Part shown: positions 8,685 through 16,595 of the stretch, piece by piece
Layout: each line of letters begins with the position of its first letter
Position numbering within the stretch: the first letter of the stretch is position 1
Assembly (NCBI GenBank): GCA_017860255.1
Contig: JAFNAR010000010.1
Span: forward strand, 1-62,867
Length of the DNA stretch: 62,867 nt
Direction of reading: 5' to 3'
Source of the DNA: Bacteroidota bacterium
GTDB lineage: Bacteria > Bacteroidota > Bacteroidia > Bacteroidales > P3
Translations under genes and position numbers: made by a program
Notes under the pieces: generated by a model
Database searches by the model: none
Seen by the model: only the letters and a program-made list of their open reading frames with translations
What the model was told of the DNA's origin: nothing

Positions 8685-9383
8685 ATGAAGAAGTTTTTTT
8701 TCATTATTGTCTGCTTAGTTATAACATTAAGCCTCAATGCCCAAAACGATTCAATATATAGAGACATTTCCCTTTTTAAAAAAAATATAATTAAGATAAA
8801 ACCCACAAGTTTTGTTTTTGGCTACACTCAAATAACCTACGAAAGAAGCCTTTCTCAAAGAAGAAGTCTTGAAGTAAATGTTAGTTTGATTGGATTAGGA
8901 TTTGATATTTATGATAGAGATCCAATGGGATTTGCTTTAAGAGGAGGATATAAATTCTATTTTGGTAGCAGAAAAATCAAACGTTCCTTTATGAAAGGAT
9001 TATATCTAATGCCTGAAATTGCTTTTTGCATGTATGATAAAAACGTTCCTATTGAAAATGACTTGGATTGGGATATCTTTAGAGGGATAATTAAAAAATC
9101 TACTCCTGTAATTCTTGATGAAAAAGGAAAAGAGGATTACGAGAGACTGAGAAAATATTATATTGCTATTATTGGCAATGTTGGCTATCAATGGAATATT
9201 AATAGATTTGTAATAGAATATAATATTGGAATAGGATTAGGTTACTATAATAAAACAAGAAATGTTGAAGGTTTTTTAGACTCAAGCATAGACGACGAAC
9301 ATCATTTTGGTTTTAATGGAGGAAATGATGGCAGATATTATGGTGTGATAAACGCAAATCTAAAAATAGGTTATATGTTTTAA
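8685..9383 (+). CDS. Small outer-membrane beta-barrel-like protein, function unknown
   Basis: 232 residues from the ATG at 8685. The signal peptide MKKFFFIIVCLVITLSLNAQ starts there and a promoter -7 box overlaps the longer frame's start, so the upstream start is rejected. The mature part alternates hydrophobic and polar residues with aromatic ends (FVFGYTQITYERSL, GFALRGGYKFYFG, LYLMPEIAFCMYD, IIGNVGYQWNI, FVIEYNIGIGLGYYN), as in small porin-like barrels such as the DUF3575 group. It ends in an aromatic residue (YMF), typical for BAM substrates. No ligand or enzyme motif is visible. Confidence 0.6.
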   Translation: MKKFFFIIVCLVITLSLNAQNDSIYRDISLFKKNIIKIKPTSFVFGYTQITYERSLSQRRSLEVNVSLIGLGFDIYDRDPMGFALRGGYKFYFGSRKIKRSFMKGLYLMPEIAFCMYDKNVPIENDLDWDIFRGIIKKSTPVILDEKGKEDYERLRKYYIAIIGNVGYQWNINRFVIEYNIGIGLGYYNKTRNVEGFLDSSIDDEHHFGFNGGNDGRYYGVINANLKIGYMF

Positions 9384-9395
9384 TTTGTTTTTGCT

Positions 9396-9403
9396 TACTT
9401 TTG
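9396..9403 (+). promoter_or_regulatory. -7 promoter box (TACTTTTG) abutting the start codon
   Basis: Matches TAnnTTTG and ends only 4 bases before the ATG at 9408. If active, transcription would begin at or within the start codon, giving a leaderless message. Confidence 0.45.
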
Positions 9404-9407
9404 CAAA

Positions 9408-10625
9408 ATGAATTATGAGTATTTTCTTGCTAAAAGATTAATTAAGCGTAAGGGTAAAAATCTTTCTCGACCTATTATAATTATTGCAACTCTAAGCATA
9501 ACACTTGGAGTAGCGGTTATGATTCTTTCTATTTCAATTCTTCAAGGTTTTAAATCGGAAATTAAAGAAAAGATTGTTGGATTTGCTTCTCATGTTCAAG
9601 TATTGCCTTATAATTTAAAGCTTTCAGAAAGTATAGATGGAATTTCTCTTTCTCAAAAAGAGAAGGGAAATCTTTTAAGTATTGATAATGTTAAATCCAT
9701 AAGTCCTTTTGCAACCAAGGGAGGAGTTATAAAAACAAAAACAGACTTCCAAGGTGTTATGCTAAAGGGTGTGGATAAAGATTATGACACTACTTTTTTT
9801 CATCACTATTTGACAAAAGGCAGGTTTTTGAATATAAAAACAAATGGAGGTTCTGAGGCTTTGGTTTCAAAAGTGGTTGCAGAAAAACTCAATTTGTCTA
9901 TTGGAGATAAGTTAAGAGTGTTTTTCTATATTGATAATAATTATAGAGCAAGAGCTTTTAGCATAGTGGGCATTTATGAAACAGGACTAAGCGACTATGA
10001 TGAAAGATTTGTTATTTGTGATATTGCTCAAGTGCAGGGTTTAAATTTTTGGGGAAAGGATACAGTGGAAGGGTATGAAATTTTGCTTAAAGATTTCTCT
10101 CTTTTAAATCAGACCTCTGAAAAAATTTACTATTCTTTAGGAGAGAATATGACAATTCTGACAATTGAGGAAATTGAGCCTAATTTGTTTTCTTGGCTTG
10201 ACCTTTTGGATAGTAATGTGGTTCTTATTCTAATTATTATGATGCTTGTTTCAATAGTTACCATTACCTCAACTCTTCTAATTATTATTTTTGAACAGAC
10301 AACAACTATTGGTGTTTTGAAGAGTATGGGTTCAACAAGTAAAAGTATTATTAAGATTTTCCTTTACAATGCAACTTATATTATTCTTCGAGGACTTTTG
10401 TTTGGAAATGCTTTGGCATTAGGAATTGCTTTTATTCAGGATAGATTTAACATTTTCAAACTCCCACAAGAAAGCTATTTCTTAACTTCTGTTCCAATAG
10501 AGATTTCAGCCATACAAATTATCATGGTTAATCTCGTAACAATAATAATTTGCGTGGCTGCTCTATTAATTCCTGCTCGAAGCATTAGTAAAATTGACCC
10601 TATTAAGAGTATTCGTTTCGATTAA
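9408..10625 (+). CDS. LolC/LolE-type ABC transporter permease
   Basis: 405 residues. The N-terminus FLAKRLIKRKGKNLSRPII leads into a first membrane helix (IIATLSITLGVAVMILSISI) followed by the LolC/E hallmark LQGFKSEIKEKIVGFASHV. Next is a large periplasmic MacB-type domain (about 45-260). Three C-terminal helices follow with an FtsX-type region (TSTLLIIIFEQTTTIGVLKSMG) and the ending ARSISKIDPIKSIRFD. The family moves lipoproteins from the inner membrane to the periplasmic carrier with a LolD ATPase, which is not in this window. Its stop codon overlaps that of the convergent PEPCK gene in the shared tetramer TTAA (10622-10625). Confidence 0.88.
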   Translation: MNYEYFLAKRLIKRKGKNLSRPIIIIATLSITLGVAVMILSISILQGFKSEIKEKIVGFASHVQVLPYNLKLSESIDGISLSQKEKGNLLSIDNVKSISPFATKGGVIKTKTDFQGVMLKGVDKDYDTTFFHHYLTKGRFLNIKTNGGSEALVSKVVAEKLNLSIGDKLRVFFYIDNNYRARAFSIVGIYETGLSDYDERFVICDIAQVQGLNFWGKDTVEGYEILLKDFSLLNQTSEKIYYSLGENMTILTIEEIEPNLFSWLDLLDSNVVLILIIMMLVSIVTITSTLLIIIFEQTTTIGVLKSMGSTSKSIIKIFLYNATYIILRGLLFGNALALGIAFIQDRFNIFKLPQESYFLTSVPIEISAIQIIMVNLVTIIICVAALLIPARSISKIDPIKSIRFD

Positions 10626-13600
10626 AGAATATCCTTTCCTATTGTTCCAATAAGACTTTCGTAATATTCTTTTGTTTCATAATAGGAAATTTTTCTTTCA
10701 ATCTCTCTTTGCTTTTCTTCCAAAAGCTGTTTTTTATCTTTGCTTAGGTTTTGTGCTTTAGATAAAAAGTTGTTTAAATATTCTTTATGTCGACGCCATA
10801 AAATTATGTCATATTCTTGTTTAGCTTTCAATCTTTCCTTATACCATTGACTATTTAAAACATATTCCCTGCTAAACATATCCCTTATTTCTTTGGATTC
10901 AATTCCCTTGCCTTCAAACTCGCCATTAACCATTATATGAAGAAGCGCTTTTAAAGGAGGTATTGCCTTTTCAACAGAGCCATCTTCAAAATAGTTCTTT
11001 GCAACAATACTATAGTTCTCAACAATATTATTTATTCCATCAACAAATTCATCCATACTTTGAAGCTCTGGCTGAAGCATATCATCTTCAAAAACAACAT
11101 TTGGATTTTCAAATACTCTTCCAAAATAATGGTTAACGAAATGTTTTGTTATTCTATATCCCAAAACAGATGCCTTTACAACTTTGCCATTATATACAAA
11201 ATCATTAAGTTTTTCAAGTCCTTTATCTTCAATCATAAACTCTGGATTAGTTTCTCTTGGTGTTAATCTTGACCAAAGTTCAGGAATAAGAAGACTTATA
11301 TCGTGAGAGATTTTATATTTTCTTCCTATATGTCCTGCTGGAGTTGTAAAACCATTATAGCCTGTTAGAATATAAGAAAGAAGTGCATTATTAAGATCTG
11401 TTACTGCACAAAGAGCATTGAAAGCTGCCTTTGTTAAAGCCCCTTCACTTCCTGCTCCAGTTGTAGACGGAGACTTACCTGTAAGACTACAAATAAAATC
11501 CATAAATAATTCTGGCAATTCTTGATAATGAATAGGATTATATACTGCAAGAGGTCTAATACCATCAGCCTTTGGATTATTTCTTCTTCCAGGTAAAACA
11601 GCATTTACAGTAAAATGTAAGTTATCATCTGCCTTAAGGTTTCTTGCAAGTCGCATTCCAATTTCTGCAACATATTTATTGAAAGGATTAACAATATCAT
11701 CCCTTGTTTGAAGATAGCGGACATTTGCAGAAGGCTTTCCATTAACAATGCGAGGATGAGCTGAAGAAACAAAATAAGCTGAGTCTTGACTTTCAACAAC
11801 ATCTTTAATTAGATTTTGCATAGGTAGAGTGAAATTGTCGAAATTAATAACATCTTCAATCATTTCTTTTGCATCCTCAATACTTAATGGCTCAAAATTA
11901 GAAATGAAAGTGTTTGGACTTGCAATGTCTTCCTCAGCCTTTTTATCATATCCACGAACAATTGCATCATCAGGACGTTGGAAAAATCTAAACTCACAGT
12001 TCTCAGTTATCTTAACACTTGGATTATCTTTTGCCTTACCTACATTACCTAAAAGATTGGTTGGAACAACAATTGATGCTGTTATATCATCTTCCATTTG
12101 CAACTTATCGGCTTGAGCATAATCTTGTCTAAGTTTGAAAGTTCTCCACTTTCCATTCTCTTGAAAACCTACTCTTAAATAACGAGCAAATATCTTTTTA
12201 TCATCAAACTTAAGCTCATTTCCATTAATTCCATTTAAAATATCAACACTAAAATGTTTCTTCCAATCATTTTCCCATTCTTCTTTATAGAATCGTTTAA
12301 CAATAAATGCTAATCCTTTAATATATTGCGGAATGCTTTGGAGCCAAGTGTTATATTCATCAGTGTACTTGCTTGAAACATTCAGAAGTTTAATTACTGA
12401 ACCCATTGAACGCTTACTGTCTAAGAAAGTTCTGCTCATTGGGATTGCATCATCTATTCCCTTAAATCTTCTTGAATAGTCATAATTAAAAATCTCTTCT
12501 ATTTTCTTAAAGTCAATATCAAAATCATTAATAAAGAATGGACTTGAAATTATTGCATCAAGAATAGATTTAGAAATTTCACTCTTACCTCCTCCTGAAA
12601 CTGTGCAAGGTTTGTGACAAAAAGTTCCATCTCCATATACTTCAATTAAACGATAATTGGCTGCTCCAATATATTTCTCCATTCTAAACTTAGAACCATT
12701 AGGCAAAATATAAATATTGTTAGGAAGGAGTTTGAGTTTTTGAGCTTTTTGATCTTTCTCCCAAGTTATTGATTGAGTTCTAACATTAAATTCAACGTTT
12801 TCTGGAAGGTAATATATGTTTTTATATTCTTTGTCTATTCCATATCCTGAAGGGAAAACTTCAATTTTGTCTAAAAGACTATCTATTGTGTTTTGGAAGG
12901 AATATTTAATTTTTGAAGGTTTAGCTAAATAGTAATCTCCTTGATTGTAAGCGGGAAAAACTAATGCTCCTCCTGCATGTTCTTCTTCCGTATTTCCATA
13001 TAGATTGGAAGAATAACTAATCATAGTTTTGACTTCCTTCTTTGAGTATCCAAAATAATTATCCGCAATAACTGTAACTATTATTCCCTCTTCTGTTCTA
13101 ATTGTTAGTTTAAATGATTGTCCATCATTATAAAGTTCATCTTCTTTTTCCCAACACATTCCATCTCTTTTTTGTCGTAATGTCGCATTTGAAACATGTG
13201 GAAGACCAACTTCTTTTTTGGTTAACTTTGTTAATTGAGGAGCTAAAACAACACAACCAGTATGTCCAGTCCAATGAAGAATATCTAAAGCAGCATCATT
13301 CTTTATATGATATGGACTTCCTCCATTTCCAAATATACTTTCAACAAAATCAAGATTACTAACTAAGCTTCCAGGAACAAAGAATCTTACTTCCATTGTC
13401 TTTCTTTCTGTTACTCCTTTTACCTCTGGACATACAATTGGACGGAGCAATAGGGACACAAAGCTTTTTGCAGGTTTTGGATTATTGGCTGTATAGGGAA
13501 TATTTAATATATCTGTATTCTCAGAAAAAGCTTTTGAAAAAATATATTTAGCTGCATTAATAGGAACTGCTTTAGTATTATTTGGAATTGGGAGGCCTCC

Positions 13601-14071
13601 TTCAGCTACGTGAAAAACTCCTTTTGTAGTTCTTCTGTCTTTTATAGGATTATGCAAAACCCCTTGCTTAATTCTATATGATGAAACATAATCTGAAATA
13701 TATCTATCTTCTCTCTTTGGAATTGATAATTCCCTTGCTACACCATAATTATCAAGAGTGAATGTTTTAATAGGTAATTTAACATCATCAACTCCCTCAA
13801 TATCCTTAAAATATTTTGTCAAAAAATTTTGTATTCTTTCATCACTTGGACAAAGCCCATTTGCTGATAAATCTTCTTTTTCTTTGTAGTTATCTATTAA
13901 CCCCTTAATTATATCGATTAAGTTTGAATCTTTTTGATTTGTATTATCACTCTCATCAATTGGTAAATCCAAAGCAATAAGCCTTAAATTGATGTAGTGA
14001 TGGATAAGTTCTGAGGAAAGAATATCATTTCCTTCTTTCTTAATTCCTAATTTTTGAAGTATATCTTCCAT
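10622..14071 (-). CDS. Probable pyrophosphate-type phosphoenolpyruvate carboxykinase (PPi-PEPCK)
   Basis: 1149 residues, cytoplasmic, no signal peptide. Size and landmarks fit the PPi-dependent PEPCK described from Propionibacterium and Entamoeba, which converts PEP, CO2 and phosphate to oxaloacetate and pyrophosphate. A glycine-rich phosphate-binding loop TVSGGGKSEISKS lies near residue 490. Other conserved-looking blocks are TERKTMEVRFFVPGSLVSN, HWTGHTGCVVLAPQL, NPKADGIRPLAVYNP and GKSPSTTGAGSEGAL. The C-terminal 60 residues are charged and probably coiled coil. It would feed the reductive branch to fumarate and succinate in a fermenter. ATP- and GTP-PEPCKs are about half this length. I recognise the family from memory of its size and motifs, so the call is not certain. 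Confidence 0.7.
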   Translation of the reverse strand: MEDILQKLGIKKEGNDILSSELIHHYINLRLIALDLPIDESDNTNQKDSNLIDIIKGLIDNYKEKEDLSANGLCPSDERIQNFLTKYFKDIEGVDDVKLPIKTFTLDNYGVARELSIPKREDRYISDYVSSYRIKQGVLHNPIKDRRTTKGVFHVAEGGLPIPNNTKAVPINAAKYIFSKAFSENTDILNIPYTANNPKPAKSFVSLLLRPIVCPEVKGVTERKTMEVRFFVPGSLVSNLDFVESIFGNGGSPYHIKNDAALDILHWTGHTGCVVLAPQLTKLTKKEVGLPHVSNATLRQKRDGMCWEKEDELYNDGQSFKLTIRTEEGIIVTVIADNYFGYSKKEVKTMISYSSNLYGNTEEEHAGGALVFPAYNQGDYYLAKPSKIKYSFQNTIDSLLDKIEVFPSGYGIDKEYKNIYYLPENVEFNVRTQSITWEKDQKAQKLKLLPNNIYILPNGSKFRMEKYIGAANYRLIEVYGDGTFCHKPCTVSGGGKSEISKSILDAIISSPFFINDFDIDFKKIEEIFNYDYSRRFKGIDDAIPMSRTFLDSKRSMGSVIKLLNVSSKYTDEYNTWLQSIPQYIKGLAFIVKRFYKEEWENDWKKHFSVDILNGINGNELKFDDKKIFARYLRVGFQENGKWRTFKLRQDYAQADKLQMEDDITASIVVPTNLLGNVGKAKDNPSVKITENCEFRFFQRPDDAIVRGYDKKAEEDIASPNTFISNFEPLSIEDAKEMIEDVINFDNFTLPMQNLIKDVVESQDSAYFVSSAHPRIVNGKPSANVRYLQTRDDIVNPFNKYVAEIGMRLARNLKADDNLHFTVNAVLPGRRNNPKADGIRPLAVYNPIHYQELPELFMDFICSLTGKSPSTTGAGSEGALTKAAFNALCAVTDLNNALLSYILTGYNGFTTPAGHIGRKYKISHDISLLIPELWSRLTPRETNPEFMIEDKGLEKLNDFVYNGKVVKASVLGYRITKHFVNHYFGRVFENPNVVFEDDMLQPELQSMDEFVDGINNIVENYSIVAKNYFEDGSVEKAIPPLKALLHIMVNGEFEGKGIESKEIRDMFSREYVLNSQWYKERLKAKQEYDIILWRRHKEYLNNFLSKAQNLSKDKKQLLEEKQREIERKISYYETKEYYESLIGTIGKDIL

Positions 14072-14095
14072 ATTATTTTCTGCTTTATTTTCTCA

Positions 14096-14127
14096 TAAAA
14101 AGAGTCCCACATTTTGAGTGCGGGACT
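14096..14127 (-). terminator. Terminator after hpf
   Basis: On the minus strand, AGTCCCGCA and TGTGGGACT pair (14127 to 14103) with one G-U wobble, and CTTTTTATG follows. The wobble pairs only in the minus-strand RNA. It separates hpf from the downstream PEPCK gene. Confidence 0.7.
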
Positions 14128-14162
14128 AATTTTACATTTATATTTGTTTTGTAGACAACCCT

Positions 14163-14453
14163 TTATTTGTCCTTTTTATGTTTGTCTATCTGAGCCTTTA
14201 GTGCATCTACACAGTCTTGAGTACATTTTTCGAAACTATCTCCTTGCTTTGATGCAAAAAGATTATATCCTCTTACTAAAAGTTTGAGATCTACAATTTT
14301 ATTATTTTCTGACTCTGGTTTGTCAACCTTAAGGGTTACTTCTGCTCCTAAATTATCTGGAACCAATTTGTCTAATTTTGAAACTTTGTCAATTATGAAG
14401 TCTTCTAGCTTATCAGCCATACGAAACTTCACTGCGTTAATGTTAATGTTCAT
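14163..14453 (-). CDS. hpf: Ribosome hibernation promoting factor (HPF/YfiA family)
   Basis: 96 residues, the short form. It binds idle 30S subunits and promotes inactive ribosome dimers in stationary phase. The beta-alpha-beta-beta-beta-alpha pattern is visible: MNININAVKFRMADKLEDFI, then EVTLKVDKPESENNKIVDL, then FEKCTQDCVDALKAQIDKHK. Its start is preceded by a full AAAGGAGG Shine-Dalgarno site 6 bases from the ATG, which is uncommon in this phylum. It follows xerC (gap of 46 bp) in the rpsU-xerC-hpf order known from other Bacteroidales. Confidence 0.92.
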   Translation of the reverse strand: MNININAVKFRMADKLEDFIIDKVSKLDKLVPDNLGAEVTLKVDKPESENNKIVDLKLLVRGYNLFASKQGDSFEKCTQDCVDALKAQIDKHKKDK

Positions 14454-14467
14454 ATTAAACCTCCTTT
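14454..14467 (-). promoter_or_regulatory. Strong Shine-Dalgarno site of hpf
   Basis: On the minus strand AAAGGAGG is followed by TTTAAT and the ATG at 14453. Most genes in this window have no such site. Confidence 0.75.
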
Positions 14468-14499
14468 ATTTATTTGTTTAAGTAAAAAACTTTTTACTT

Positions 14500-15378
14500 T
14501 TATTCACTTCTTGGGTGTGTTTGTTTATAAACGCTTTTTAGCTTCTCAATAGTATTGTGAGTGTAAATTTGTGTTGCTTCTAAAGACTGATGTCCCAACA
14601 ACTCCTTCACATTCATTATATCTGCTCCTTCATTCATTAAATGTGTTGCAAAAGTATGTCTTAGAATATGTGCAGACTTTCTTTCAACATTTGCAATTGA
14701 TAGATATTTTTTCACAATCTTATCCAACTGAGCTATTGAAAGAGCCTCATTTTTATCATTGACAAATAGTTTTTCCTCCCCAATTTCTAAATTCTTCTTT
14801 TGCTTCAAATATTCTTTGAATAAACTAATTATTTTATCTCCAATTGGAATGATTCTTTCTTTCCTTCTCTTTCCAAATACTTTTAACTCCTGTTTTGAAA
14901 GGTCGAAATCCTTTTCCTCCAAACCTAGTAGTTCTGACTTTCTCATTCCAGTTGCATAAAGTAAGTGGATTATTAGTTTATCTCTTTCTCCATAAAAGCC
15001 ATCTTCATATTCAATATTATGAATAATCTTATCCATATCATCTTCCATAATGAAAATAGGATTTCTTTTGGAAGATTTAATTGGAGGTATTTTCAAAAGA
15101 GGATTTTTCTCTACTTCTTGAGCTTTGATTAAAAAATGAAAATAAGTTCTTAATGAAGCTATCTTGCGATTTATAGAACGATTGGATATTTTGTCTTCAC
15201 TTAATTGCATAATCCAATCTCTAATCATATCTGAATTTACATCCTTAGCCTCTGTTTTATCAAAAAACTTTTTGATGTATTGTTCAAATTGTTTTAAATC
15301 GGTTGTATAAGCAGTTACTGTATGGGTGGAGTAATGCTTTTCAGTAATTAAATAGTTGATAAATTCGTCCAATTTCAC
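14500..15378 (-). CDS. xerC: XerC/XerD-type tyrosine recombinase
   Basis: 292 residues if read from the GTG at 15378 (MKLDEFINYLITEKHYSTHT, the usual XerC start). The open frame can be extended to a TTG at 15396, but that codon lies in the terminator of rpsU. The N-terminal SAM-like core-binding domain spans about 1-85. The catalytic domain shows the full set: arginine in GMRKSE, lysine in FGKRRKERI, HILRHTFATH, LGHQSL and the tyrosine in TQIYTHN. The position after rpsU and before hpf is a conserved housekeeping location, so resolution of chromosome dimers is more likely than phage integration. Confidence 0.88.
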   Translation of the reverse strand: MKLDEFINYLITEKHYSTHTVTAYTTDLKQFEQYIKKFFDKTEAKDVNSDMIRDWIMQLSEDKISNRSINRKIASLRTYFHFLIKAQEVEKNPLLKIPPIKSSKRNPIFIMEDDMDKIIHNIEYEDGFYGERDKLIIHLLYATGMRKSELLGLEEKDFDLSKQELKVFGKRRKERIIPIGDKIISLFKEYLKQKKNLEIGEEKLFVNDKNEALSIAQLDKIVKKYLSIANVERKSAHILRHTFATHLMNEGADIMNVKELLGHQSLEATQIYTHNTIEKLKSVYKQTHPRSE

Positions 15379-15393
15379 GTAGCGAATATACAA

Positions 15394-15429
15394 CAAAAAA
15401 GGTCTGGAAACAAATTTCCAGACCTTTTT
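15394..15429 (-). terminator. Terminator after rpsU
   Basis: AAAAAGGTCTGGAAA (15396-15410) and its exact reverse complement (15415-15429) flank a 4-base loop. Ends in a T-run on the minus strand. Confidence 0.9.
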
Positions 15430-15449
15430 ATTTATGATTAAAGCGTAAA

Positions 15450-15647
15450 CTATTTATCTAATGCTTGTTGTCTAAGCTTTTGAATATAAATAGCTTTTCT
15501 CTTACGCTCTCTTGCTATTACAGAAGGTTTATCAAATTGTTTTCTTGAACGTAGTTCTCTAACAACGCCTGTTTTTTCAAATTTTCTCTTTAATTTCTTA
15601 AGAGCTCTTTCAATGTTTTCGCCTTCTTTAATAGGGATTATAATCAT
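15450..15647 (-). CDS. rpsU: 30S ribosomal protein bS21
   Basis: 65 residues, very basic, with the bS21 pattern MIIIPIKEGENIERALKKLK, then FEKTGVVRELRSRKQF and ERKRKAIYIQKLRQ. It sits on the 30S platform near the anti-Shine-Dalgarno region. A GAGG sequence lies about 8 bases before the ATG. It is followed by a strong terminator, so it is largely a single gene, with the thioesterase gene 66 bp upstream on the same strand. Confidence 0.97.
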   Translation of the reverse strand: MIIIPIKEGENIERALKKLKRKFEKTGVVRELRSRKQFDKPSVIARERKRKAIYIQKLRQQALDK

Positions 15648-15713
15648 AATTAATACCTCTTTCTTTTAAATTATTAAATATTTTTTTGAGTGTGCAAAGA
15701 TACAACTAATTTT

Positions 15714-16139
15714 CTATTTTCCTAATTTTTCAGTTAATATTTTAGTCATCCATTCAGGGGGACGCATTGGTCGATTGGTTTTCATATCAACAAATGCAAG
15801 AGAATTATATCCCTGTGCAATTAGAGTTGTTTTGTTATTTTCTTCCTTTCTAAAAACATCATATCTAAAATTAAACTTAGAACAAGGCATTTCATCAATA
15901 AAGGTTCTTATTGTTAAGACATCGTCGTAGTAAGAAGGCGATATATATTTGCAGTATTGATCAACTAAAGGCATAATTACTCCTCTTTGTTCAATTTCGT
16001 TGTAAGGAAAGCCTAAATGACGCATGGTTTCAGTTCTTCCTTTTTCAAAATACAAAAAATAAACACTATTATGAACAACTCCCATTTTGTCAGTTTCATA
16101 ATATTCTACTCTAAACTCTCTGTCAAATGAATATAACAT
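15714..16139 (-). CDS. Acyl-CoA thioesterase, YbgC/FadM hotdog family
   Basis: 141 residues, one hotdog fold. The catalytic-site stretch VEYYETDKMGVVHNSVYFLYFE contains the conserved aspartate and the histidine-asparagine pair of the 4-hydroxybenzoyl-CoA thioesterase class. It should hydrolyse acyl-CoA or acyl-ACP thioesters in the cytoplasm; the natural acyl group is unknown. It lies between rpmB, which has its own terminator, and rpsU. Confidence 0.88.
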   Translation of the reverse strand: MLYSFDREFRVEYYETDKMGVVHNSVYFLYFEKGRTETMRHLGFPYNEIEQRGVIMPLVDQYCKYISPSYYDDVLTIRTFIDEMPCSKFNFRYDVFRKEENNKTTLIAQGYNSLAFVDMKTNRPMRPPEWMTKILTEKLGK

Positions 16140-16159
16140 AACTTCTAAATTTTAGTAAA

Positions 16160-16192
16160 TAAAAAACTGTCTTCAAAATAATTGAAGACAGT
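16160..16192 (-). terminator. Terminator after rpmB
   Basis: ACTGTCTTCAA (16166-16176) and TTGAAGACAGT (16182-16192) form a perfect 11-bp stem with a 5-base loop, followed by a T-run on the minus strand. Confidence 0.9.
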
Positions 16193-16219
16193 ATTATTAA
16201 CCAATAAAAATATATATTA

Positions 16220-16459
16220 TTATAATTTTATTATACCTTTTTCAATTGAGTGTTCTAAGCAAGCCATGATACCTTTTTTATTAATAGTACGCATACCTGC
16301 AGCAGAAACTTTCAATGTAACCCAAATATTTTCTTCAGGAATAAAGAATTTCTTTGTTTGAAGATTTGGATAAAACTTTCTCTTTGTTTTGATATTTGAG
16401 TGAGAAACTTTATGTCCTGACATTACCTTCTTTCCTGTTATTTCACAAATCTTAGACAT
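16220..16459 (-). CDS. rpmB: 50S ribosomal protein bL28
   Basis: 79 residues: MSKICEITGKKVMSGHKVSH, then KRKFYPNLQTKKFFIPEENI, then a VSAAGMRTINKKG segment that matches the bL28 C-terminal half. In many Bacteroidota rpmB is followed by rpmG and a short DUF4295 gene. Here a terminator follows at once, and neither of those genes is nearby. Confidence 0.96.
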   Translation of the reverse strand: MSKICEITGKKVMSGHKVSHSNIKTKRKFYPNLQTKKFFIPEENIWVTLKVSAAGMRTINKKGIMACLEHSIEKGIIKL

Positions 16460-16553
16460 GATTATATATGTTTAAACTGTTATTATTCTTTTCAAAATGG
16501 ATTGCAAAATTCCGAAAATTTATTTTAACTACCAAATATTTCAAGAAAAATAT

Positions 16554-16561
16554 TAATTTTG
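16554..16561 (+). promoter_or_regulatory. -7 promoter box (TAATTTTG)
   Basis: Matches TAnnTTTG, 34 bases before the ATG of the lipoprotein gene at 16596. Confidence 0.45.
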
Positions 16562-16595
16562 TCCTGTTAATTCGATCAAAAACGCATAAAATAAA

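Noticed and set aside
11829..12116. 95-residue plus-strand open frame
   Set aside because: Antisense shadow within the PEPCK gene; no start signal.
15379..15396. TTG start of xerC giving six extra residues
   Set aside because: The codon lies at the edge of the rpsU terminator stem; the GTG at 15378 gives the usual family N-terminus.
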